A stretch of 58,350 nt of DNA. Source: Eggerthellaceae bacterium (GTDB lineage: Bacteria > Actinomycetota > Coriobacteriia > Coriobacteriales > Eggerthellaceae). The position numbers and the translations under genes were made by a program. Positions within the stretch are counted from its first letter, which is position 1. Each line of letters starts with the position of its first letter. The DNA is taken from NCBI GenBank assembly GCA_009782605.1, contig WRIR01000014.1, positions 1 through 58,350 on the forward strand. Reading direction: 5' to 3'. Positions 53,201 to 58,350 of this stretch are shown here, piece by piece. The notes beneath the pieces are model-generated. The model saw only the letters and a program-made list of their open reading frames with translations. It was not told the DNA's origin and ran no database searches.

Positions 53201-54282
53201 CGCAACGCGAAGACACGGTTTCCTATGCACTACACATCAATGACGAACTCTGCACAGGATGCGGGCTGTGCGAGGCCTTTTGCCCGGTCAATGTCTTCGA
53301 GATGAAGCAGGGCGACAGGGGAGACAGGGGGACGGTTCCCGCGTCTCCGTGGTCGGATGACGCGGGAACCGTCCCCCTGTCACCTCCCCTGTCGCCTCTG
53401 TCGCCCGCCTGCCCCCGCCCTGTAGCCGTCCGCGAGCAGGACTGCTGGGGGTGCGAGACCTGCGTCGGCCAATGCCCCGTCCACGCCATCCGCATCGAGG
53501 CTTCTGCCGGGGCGCGGGCCGAACAAGAGGCGGGGGATGCGGCACCCCCGCTCGACGCCGACACGAGGGCGCTCTACGCCTCGTGGGCCCAGGTGCTCAA
53601 AGAGGTGCTGGGGCTTCGCTGGGCGCCGGTCGCCATCTCGCTTATCGAGGCAGGCAGCCCGCTTCCCGACGTGCCGCTTCCCGAAGAGCGCCTCCGCTTC
53701 TGCCAGTCGCTCTTGGCCGCACGGCGTGGACGCGCGCTCATGATGCCCGCCAACCGCCATGCCTGCCCGGACGGCACCTCCATCCTCGGCCTCACCCCGA
53801 TGCCCGAGAAGCTGGCGAGCGGCGAGCTCTACATCCTGTTCAACAAGCTCGATTCCATCGAGGCCGCCCAGCGCATGGTGCACGAGCGTCCCTGCCTGGA
53901 ACCCCGCTCAATCGCGGCAACGGTCGTGGCGCCGCTCGACGACGCGCGGTGCGCCGCAGACGTCGTCGCCGTCGTCGCCCAGCCCGAGCAGGTCATGTGG
54001 CTCTCGATGGCGACGTCGTACTACACCGGGCACCGGCACGACTTCCACGCGAGCGGCTACAACGCCCAGTGCGTGGAAACGACGCTCATACCCTATCTGA
54101 GCGGCAACATCAACATCAGCTTCGGTTGCTACGGGTGCCGGGCCTCGACGGACATCGCCGACGACCTCATGATGATGGGCATCCCGGTCGCCCTCATGCC
54201 CGACGTGGTGCGCGGCCTCGCCGAGCTCGGCAAGAAAGCCATCCCCCAGTCCCGCGCAAAAATCTACCTGCCCCCCTTCTAG
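53197..54282 (+). CDS. Two-cluster ferredoxin fused to DUF169
   Basis: ATG at 53197 overlaps the radical SAM stop and gives 361 residues. The N-terminal 100 residues are a 2x4Fe-4S ferredoxin: CTGCGLCEAFCPVNVF, then CWGCETCVGQCPVHAIRI. Between these motifs a 38-residue Gly-Pro-Ser insert (GDRGTVPASP, AGTVPLSPPLSPLSP) is encoded by a long palindrome. The remaining 240 residues are DUF169, with conserved Cys in LRFCQSLL, HACPDGT and GCYGCRAS. It may supply electrons to the radical SAM enzyme or act on its product. DUF169 function is unknown to me. Confidence 0.85.
   Translation: MTQREDTVSYALHINDELCTGCGLCEAFCPVNVFEMKQGDRGDRGTVPASPWSDDAGTVPLSPPLSPLSPACPRPVAVREQDCWGCETCVGQCPVHAIRIEASAGARAEQEAGDAAPPLDADTRALYASWAQVLKEVLGLRWAPVAISLIEAGSPLPDVPLPEERLRFCQSLLAARRGRALMMPANRHACPDGTSILGLTPMPEKLASGELYILFNKLDSIEAAQRMVHERPCLEPRSIAATVVAPLDDARCAADVVAVVAQPEQVMWLSMATSYYTGHRHDFHASGYNAQCVETTLIPYLSGNINISFGCYGCRASTDIADDLMMMGIPVALMPDVVRGLAELGKKAIPQSRAKIYLPPF
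53311..53396. repeat. Long palindrome inserted in frame in a ferredoxin domain
   Basis: The left arm (53311-53345) and right arm (53359-53396) are reverse complements except for one 3-base indel, around a 13-base loop. The shared core is CAGGGGGACGGTTCCCGCG. The element preserves the reading frame of the ferredoxin-DUF169 gene. Confidence 0.92.
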
Positions 54283-54330
54283 GAACGGGGCAATAGGATG
54301 GAAAGGAAGCGCGACAGCCGTGACAGTGAG

Positions 54331-54424
54331 TGTGACAGGGGGCCGTATAAGGTGTCACATTTCGTATATCCTCTTATCCAGGAAAGCGAATGAAATGGGA
54401 CACCTTATACGGCCCCCTGTCACA
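54331..54424. repeat. Palindromic intergenic repeat, copy with 42-base centre
   Basis: A 26-base arm (54331-54356) beginning TGTGACAGGGGGCCGTATAA is exactly reverse-complemented at 54399-54424. Inner bases CATTTC/GAAATG extend the stem. A further solitary arm (GTGACAAGTTATACGGCCCC onward, 54430-54456) follows. Same family as the 68-bp palindrome at 17397. Confidence 0.92.
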
Positions 54425-54459
54425 AAAACGTGACAAGTTATACGGCCCCCTGTCACACT

Positions 54460-54573
54460 CGGCCCCTTGTCACACTGCGTGCTCCCAAGAATACGGAGGA
54501 CCAACCATGAGCAATGACACCGGCACCGACTTGTTTTATATCAGGGAGATGGACAGCGCCGACCTCCCCGCCG
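54460..54573 (+). repeat. 114-base duplicated leader module, copy 1
   Basis: This module contains a half-arm of the palindrome, the CGGAGGACC ribosome site and the first 22 codons of the acetyltransferase gene. An almost identical copy (three mismatches by eye) is at 56462-56575 before the flavin reductase gene. Confidence 0.93.
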
Positions 54574-55013
54574 TGAACGCCTTTGTACGTGCCGAAGGCA
54601 TGGGCGCCGTCGCCGAAGCCGACCTCGTGTTCGTCGCGGTGAGCCCCGCCCCCGCCGCAGCCGACCCCGCCGACCCTGCTGCCGTCCCCGCCGCAGCCGC
54701 CGCCGACCCCGACGGCCAGGTGGTGGCCTTCATCCGCCTCATACTCGACGAGGCCTGCGGCTGCCACGTCAACCCCGTCGTGGTATACCCGACCTGGCGC
54801 CGCTTCGGCGTGGGGAAGGCGCTCGTCGAACACGCGCTCGCCCGCTACGGCGAGCTGCGGCTGGTGTCACGCGGGAGCAGCCTCGCCTTCTACGAGGCGC
54901 TTGGCTTCGAGGAAGTCCCCTGGGACATGATCTGCGCCGCCGTCGCCCATGAATGCGACGAATGCGAGATACGCCCCACATGCAACCCCATACCCGTCCG
55001 GAAAACACGATAA
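54507..55013 (+). CDS. GNAT-family N-acetyltransferase
   Basis: ATG at 54507 with CGGAGGACC upstream gives 168 residues. FYIREMDSADLPAVNAFVRA is a typical GNAT first strand and helix. VVYPTWRRFGVGKALVEHAL is the acetyl-CoA-binding motif A. LAFYEALGFEEVPWDM is motif B. An Ala-Pro insert (APAAADPADPAAVPAAAAA) separates the first two strands. The tail has four Cys (CDECEIRPTCNP plus one upstream), possibly a metal site. Substrate unknown. The first 22 residues are shared with the flavin reductase gene by duplication; they belong naturally to the GNAT fold. Confidence 0.88.
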   Translation: MSNDTGTDLFYIREMDSADLPAVNAFVRAEGMGAVAEADLVFVAVSPAPAAADPADPAAVPAAAAADPDGQVVAFIRLILDEACGCHVNPVVVYPTWRRFGVGKALVEHALARYGELRLVSRGSSLAFYEALGFEEVPWDMICAAVAHECDECEIRPTCNPIPVRKTR

Positions 55014-55042
55014 AAGAACAGCCACGTGACACGTGCGTGACC

Positions 55043-55405
55043 TTACGCCATGATGTCAATATCAATGCTCATATCGTCGTCTTGGTTTAGAAGCTGGTCT
55101 TTCATGATTCCCAGCATTTCATACTCACGTCCTATGTTTGTGACATCGAATCGCCGTGCGCAACCAGCAAGCCAGGGCAGGTGGACGAAAAGCCTGATAC
55201 ACACATCAAGCAACTCGGTATAGGTCATAGTATTTATCGAACGATAGCCGGACCATTGCCTATGTTCGAATTTGCTCTTCTCAAGGAATCGGCGAATTTG
55301 GGAGTATGCCTTGCGGTAATTGCCTTTGCCAAACACTGCTTCGAGTTCTTTGATGATGAGGTCGAAGTTGATCGCTTTGTACTGCTTGCGCTCAACAGCC
55401 TTCAT
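55043..55405 (-). CDS. VapD-like endoribonuclease (toxin)
   Basis: This 120-residue protein resembles VapD: KAINFDLIIKELEAVFGKGN, then AYSQIRRFLEKSKFEHRQWSG and TELLDVCIRLFVHLPWLAGC. VapD folds like Cas2 and cuts RNA, and in several bacteria acts as the toxin of an addiction pair. The start overlaps the upstream gene's stop (ATGA), so they are coupled. Composition is clearly lower in GC than the flanking genes, suggesting recent transfer. Confidence 0.82.
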   Translation of the reverse strand: MKAVERKQYKAINFDLIIKELEAVFGKGNYRKAYSQIRRFLEKSKFEHRQWSGYRSINTMTYTELLDVCIRLFVHLPWLAGCARRFDVTNIGREYEMLGIMKDQLLNQDDDMSIDIDIMA

Positions 55406-55731
55406 TTGCGAGAACCCAGCTTTTGAAGATAGAAGTCGCGAACGTCCTCGACAACGTATTCGTCAGGGCTTTCCGTATCATCATTGCAGAAGAACTTCCA
55501 CACTTTTACGTTGTCTAGAAACCAGTCCTTATTGCTCAAGAGGTAGTTCGCCTTGCCAAAACGCAGCAGATCGTCATTTCCTCCATGTCCCGAGTAATAG
55601 CCGTCGGCATCTTTGCTGAGTTTGCATTTTTCGAGGAAAACAGAATCTACGTAGGCGTATATTTTTTGGGCGTTGTATTTCTTCTCGCGCCGTATCTTTT
55701 CCTCATCCAGAAGGATCTGCATCTTCGTCAT
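55402..55731 (-). CDS. Probable partner/antitoxin of the VapD-like protein
   Basis: ATG at 55731 gives 109 residues. It starts with a basic helix (MTKMQILLDEEKIRREKKYN) and contains DADGYYSGHGGNDDLLRFGK and YVVEDVRDFYLQKLGSRK. I do not recognise a family from sequence. Its size, coupling to vapD (ATGA overlap) and low GC support an antitoxin role, by analogy with known VapXD-type modules. It is transcribed towards the GNAT gene and away from the PadR gene. Confidence 0.6.
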   Translation of the reverse strand: MTKMQILLDEEKIRREKKYNAQKIYAYVDSVFLEKCKLSKDADGYYSGHGGNDDLLRFGKANYLLSNKDWFLDNVKVWKFFCNDDTESPDEYVVEDVRDFYLQKLGSRK

Positions 55732-55892
55732 ATCTGAACACCTCCGAGAAAAGCCGCTTTGGCTACTTCGACAAAGTATAACATCTGCCGCGGGAACGGC
55801 GCTGGAGATGGCCGGTTTTATCCCCATGGAGCGGATGGGGAGGACAGGGTTGCGGGCCAACTCGAAGAAATAGTGGCTATTGCCTAATAATT

Positions 55893-55913
55893 ATGCAATG
55901 ATAGTAGTTGCAT
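55893..55913. promoter_or_regulatory. Candidate PadR operator
   Basis: ATGCAA-N9-TTGCAT (55893-55898, 55908-55913) lies in an AT-rich stretch between the divergent VapD module and the PadR gene. PadR proteins bind inverted repeats of this size, so autoregulation is likely. Inference from position and symmetry. Confidence 0.5.
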
Positions 55914-55953
55914 GAAATCGAGGACCCTTGTCTTTGGAACGGAAGGCCGACCT

Positions 55954-56388
55954 ATGTGGAGTAGCTGCAACCCGAAATCTGACTCTGACCTGAACGAGTG
56001 TGCTGAACTGGGGAAATCCTTGAACCGGCTTTCCCAGCCTACCATCTTGACCCTGCTTGCCAAGGCAAACAGGCCCCTGCACGGCTATATCATCGTGCAG
56101 CTTGCGGCGCAGTCCCCCATGTTCGGCGGCAAGAAGCCCGACGCGACCGGCGTCTACCGCGCGCTCAAGCGCATGGAGGAAAGCGGGCACGTCACTTCCG
56201 CATGGGAAACGCCCGACGAGGGCTCGGCCAAGCGCCTCTTCACCCTGACCGGGCGGGGGCGCGAGTGCCTTCGCCGCTGGATAGACGCGCTGGCCTGCTA
56301 CGAGCTGACGCTTGAGGAACTGCGCGCCGAGGCCTCGGATGCCCTTGGGATCGACCTGCCGGACACGCCCCAGTGCTCGCACGTGTGA
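55954..56388 (+). CDS. PadR-family transcriptional regulator
   Basis: ATG at 55954 (GGAAGG upstream) gives 144 residues; an in-frame ATG at 55912 overlaps the palindromic operator. The winged helix has TILTLLAKANRPLHGYIIVQ, GVYRALKRMEESGHVTSAWE and KRLFTLTGRGRECLRRWIDAL, all typical of PadR. The C-terminal dimerisation part is short. PadR proteins often respond to phenolic acids or drugs. The stop codon (CACGTGTGA) lies within a palindromic repeat, so the gene end has probably been altered. It lies upstream of the flavin reductase gene, a plausible target. Confidence 0.9.
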   Translation: MWSSCNPKSDSDLNECAELGKSLNRLSQPTILTLLAKANRPLHGYIIVQLAAQSPMFGGKKPDATGVYRALKRMEESGHVTSAWETPDEGSAKRLFTLTGRGRECLRRWIDALACYELTLEELRAEASDALGIDLPDTPQCSHV

Positions 56389-56477
56389 CAAGGGGCCGTA
56401 TAACTTCCACGTTTTCACGTTTTCTCCTGTTAAGAAGCCAAACGAAACGTGACAAGTTATACGGCCCCTTGTCACAC
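56383..56477. repeat. Palindromic repeat between padR and flavin reductase genes
   Basis: Arms GTGTGACAAGGGGCCGTATA+ACTT (56383-56406) and their reverse complement (56454-56477) flank a centre with an inner CACGTTT/AAACGTG stem. The left arm supplies the TGA stop of the PadR gene. The centre is shared with the copy at 57207. Confidence 0.92.
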
Positions 56478-56575
56478 TGCGCGCTCCCAAGAATACGGAG
56501 GACCAACCATGAGCAATGACACCGGCACCGACTTGTTCTATATCGGGGAGATGGACAGCGCCGACCTCCCCGCCG
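56462..56575 (+). repeat. 114-base duplicated leader module, copy 2
   Basis: Second copy of the module at 54460-54573, carrying a repeat half-arm, ribosome site and 22 codons, here fused to the flavin reductase gene. Confidence 0.93.
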
Positions 56576-57213
56576 CCACCGACCTCCCCACCCCTGCAAC
56601 CGACCCCACTGGGCCCTGCGCCGCGCCTTCGGCGGGGGGCGGCCTCGTTGAAGTGGGCGGGCGCGACAGGGCGGCGCTGCTCAACCCGCGCCCCGTGGTG
56701 CTCGTCGGGTCCTGCAAGGACCGCGCCAACTTTGCGACGGTCGCCTGGGTGACGCCGGTTTCGCACGACCCGGCGCTGGTCGCCTTCGCGCTGCGCCCCG
56801 CCTCGAAAACCTTCCAGGACATCATGGACACCGGGTGCTTCAGCATCAACACCCTCGACCCGGCGCTGGCCGGCGCGGCCGAGTTCTGCGGGCTGCACTC
56901 GGGCCATGCCACCGACAAGGCCGCCGGCGTCGCCCACCGCCTTGAGCCGCACCACCCCTTGGGCGAGGCCCCGGGGGATGATGAAACGCCCGCCGCGCTG
57001 GTCCCCTTCGTCGAGGGTGCGCTTTCAGTGCTCGACTGCGAGGTGGAATCCGTGCGCCGCACGGGCGACCACAGCCTGGTCGTCGGCTTTGTCTGCCGGG
57101 CGCTCACCCGCTGCCCCCGCGGGGACGACGGCACCGTCTGCGCAACCGACACCCTGCTGTGCGTACAACGCCACCGCTACGCGGTTGCCAGTGGGATCTG
57201 TCCCCACGTGTGA
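56509..57213 (+). CDS. Flavin reductase-like FMN-binding protein with borrowed N-terminus
   Basis: ATG at 56509 gives 234 residues. The flavin reductase-like domain starts near residue 45: ALLNPRPVVLVGSC, NFATVAWVTPVSHDPALVAF and SKTFQDIMDTGCFSINTLD are family signatures. It would bind FMN and reduce flavin or an unknown acceptor with NAD(P)H. Residues 1-22 (MSNDTGTDLFYIGEMDSADL) duplicate the start of the GNAT protein and are not part of this family; a Pro-Thr linker joins them. The stop codon (CACGTGTGA) lies in a palindromic repeat. It lies downstream of the PadR gene. Confidence 0.87.
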   Translation: MSNDTGTDLFYIGEMDSADLPAATDLPTPATDPTGPCAAPSAGGGLVEVGGRDRAALLNPRPVVLVGSCKDRANFATVAWVTPVSHDPALVAFALRPASKTFQDIMDTGCFSINTLDPALAGAAEFCGLHSGHATDKAAGVAHRLEPHHPLGEAPGDDETPAALVPFVEGALSVLDCEVESVRRTGDHSLVVGFVCRALTRCPRGDDGTVCATDTLLCVQRHRYAVASGICPHV

Positions 57214-57310
57214 CAAGGGGCCGTATAACTTGTCACGTTTTCACGTTTTCTCTTGTTAGGAAGCCAAACGAAACGTGACAAGTCACACGGCCCCTTGTCA
57301 CACGGCCCCT
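57207..57310. repeat. Palindromic repeat after the flavin reductase gene
   Basis: GTGTGACAAGGGGCCGTATA begins at 57209, and the arm pairs with GTGACAAGTCACACGGCCCC onward (57275-57301); a further half-arm ends near 57317. The centre (CACGTTTTC, GTTAGGAAGCC, AAACGAAACGTG) matches the 56.4 kb copy closely. It supplies the flavin reductase stop. Confidence 0.9.
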
Positions 57311-58103
57311 TGTCACATTCGTGTCACATTCGGTCAGATCGTCTCCACCTGCGTCTCAGCGATGAGTCTGTCATTGAAATCAACAGTCCTTTGTGATATC
57401 TTATCGACAGACGGAGCGACCGGGCGTCACGGATTGTGTGCCAAAGGAGTGCTTCTTCTATTTTTGCACACGCAGTATCAATGGGGGCTTAAGGCTCAAA
57501 AAGTGTGTCTGGTTGGATTATCCAGCCCCATCCGTCATTGCGGGCCCGACCCGCAATCTTTCCTACAATTTGTATAAAAACTATGTTTTTTCCATTATTC
57601 TTGCTGAATCGGCGTAGAATCTGATTGCTTAAAGAAGCTAATAGAGTTCTATTGGGCGCAGGCAGACCGTGTCACTTTGGGTGTTTTTGTGCGAGCTGCA
57701 CGAGCTGTTTGAGGTATGAGGCATGGGGTATTGAGGTGTTGAGGTGCGGGGCATGGGCCAGTTTTCCTGTGAGGCTGGGCCGGGTTTTGGTTGGAGCTAG
57801 AGGTAAATACGGAACTAGGGGTAAAGACTTGAGGTTGGATTCACATATCCATTTCTGTCCAGGGGCGCTGAAAGCCCCCGACGCGCGGCGTGCCTGCGCC
57901 CGCGAAGCCTTCCTTTCCACCAATACCGTCTCGGCGGCAGGAATCCTGCAGGCCGACCTCCCCGGCAAATCGTGCGACGGGGGGGGGGGCGCTCTCCAAA
58001 AAAGCCCTAAGGCCCCGCAAAAAAGCACCTCTCCCGCCATCAACCACAGCACACGCAGGCGCCCAGGCGCCAAGAGCTAGACCTGCGGAAATGAGGTGCG
58101 CGT
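57214..58103. other. Long non-coding gap
   Basis: After the palindromic repeat, about 790 bases have no credible gene. Short frames here lack ribosome sites and family resemblance. The gap holds a small REP-like hairpin (57537-57557), a purine-rich GAGGTRTTGAGG-like tract (57710-57760), an 11-G run (57979-57989) and probably the promoter of the truncated gene at the right edge. Confidence 0.6.
57537..57557. repeat. REP-like hairpin
   Basis: ATTGCGGG (57537-57544) and CCCGCAAT (57550-57557) form a stem with loop CCCGA. It resembles the common GTCATTGCGGG-type extragenic repeat seen in many genomes. Confidence 0.7.
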
Positions 58104-58350
58104 ATGTTTTCTGAGGCAAAGACAAAGGCGAAGAAACCGGTAAGAAGGAAAAGGCAAGGAAGCCACGCCGCTGCGGGAAGCAAGCATCCCTTCGCCTTCG
58201 TGCGCCTGGTGCTCGCCGCGGTGCTCATCTTCACCTGGCCGGGGCTCCTGCCGGGCGACCTCGTCGGCGCCCACGCCGACGAATCCTCGACGATAATCGA
58301 GTTCGAGCGCGGCAACCCTGTCTTTGATGGGCTGGCAGAACTCGGCACCC
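58104..58350 (+). CDS. Truncated gene for a secreted or membrane protein
   Basis: ATG at 58104 (GAGGTG upstream) opens a frame that continues to the window end (82 codons). The first 30 residues are very basic (KTKAKKPVRRKRQGSHAAAG), then a hydrophobic segment (FVRLVLAAVLIFTWPGLLPG) and GAHADES resembling a signal peptidase site. The rest (STIIEFERGNPVFDGLAEL) would be extracytoplasmic. A long secreted or surface protein is likely; the family cannot be told from the visible part. Confidence 0.7.
   Translation, partial: MFSEAKTKAKKPVRRKRQGSHAAAGSKHPFAFVRLVLAAVLIFTWPGLLPGDLVGAHADESSTIIEFERGNPVFDGLAELGT

Noticed and set aside
54300-57320. CRISPR array from repeated palindromes
   Set aside because: The repeats are irregularly spaced, long, palindromic and separated by genes. 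There are no spacers of uniform length and no cas genes.
57625-58080. A 151-codon frame in the right-hand gap
   Set aside because: It has no ribosome site or family resemblance, includes the 11-G run and has biased composition. It is treated as non-coding.

Overview
The window is GC-rich, densely coded DNA. It contains several bis-MGD molybdoenzyme operons with ferredoxin partners, two-component systems, GTG and TTG starts, and 1-8 nt gene overlaps. This fits an anaerobic Coriobacteriia bacterium, most likely family Eggerthellaceae (gut anaerobes rich in DMSO-reductase-family enzymes). The placement is inferred from gene content and protein style, not from a database search. No rRNA, tRNA or CRISPR array was found.

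Layout. 1-3.1 kb: homopolymer-rich edge, a frameshifted ECF sigma pseudogene, and a small mobile/addiction island with two toxin-antitoxin pairs around a serine recombinase. 3.2-5.9 kb: an ArsR/SmtB repressor and a Zn/Cd/Pb P-type ATPase behind an apparently leaderless, operator-covered promoter. 6-9.6 kb: a small hypothetical gene, a GGDEF diguanylate cyclase and an LtaS-like membrane sulfatase-fold protein. 9.8-15.8 kb: pstSCAB plus a phoBR-type two-component system, with a PstS whose halves are in swapped order. 16-18.3 kb: rarA and a convergent PhnP-like metallo-hydrolase separated by a 68-bp palindrome. 18.5-25.8 kb: a NarX/NarL-type pair, then an operon for a pyrogallol-phloroglucinol transhydroxylase-like Mo enzyme (large and small subunits), a zinc-ribbon protein, an unknown protein and a SlyD-like chaperone. 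26.1-31.2 kb: a second Mo enzyme with FeS subunit, NrfD anchor and a CCG-domain protein. 31.3-35.8 kb: trpDCFBA without trpE or trpG. 35.8-41.2 kb: a lower-GC accessory stretch (membrane protein, EFR1 flavodoxin-ferredoxin, TfoX-C protein, AraC-GyrI regulator, sigma/anti-sigma pair, ATL-like protein). 41.4-48.2 kb: a tiny repeat protein, a DmsA/DmsB pair without an anchor, a TorD chaperone, and a haem-c sensor kinase with its regulator. 48.4-54.3 kb: a third type of Mo enzyme followed by a DUF2064 transferase, a Tes/MJ0619-like radical SAM enzyme and a ferredoxin-DUF169 protein. 54.5-57.2 kb: an acetyltransferase, a VapD-type module, a PadR regulator and a flavin reductase. The window ends in a truncated secreted or membrane protein.

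How it works together. Much of the window is respiratory or redox machinery: three kinds of Mo enzyme with FeS partners, maturation chaperones and dedicated sensors. These would let the cell use alternative organic or inorganic electron acceptors. The clearest candidates for undescribed biology are (i) the transhydroxylase-like operon, which keeps the active-site His and Asp-Ser seen in Pelobacter transhydroxylase; (ii) the Mo enzyme - DUF2064 - radical SAM - DUF169 cluster; and (iii) a family of palindromic repeats. Those repeats sit between genes, supply stop codons, enter a ferredoxin domain in frame, and flank a 114-bp duplicated leader that gives two unrelated genes the same first 22 codons.
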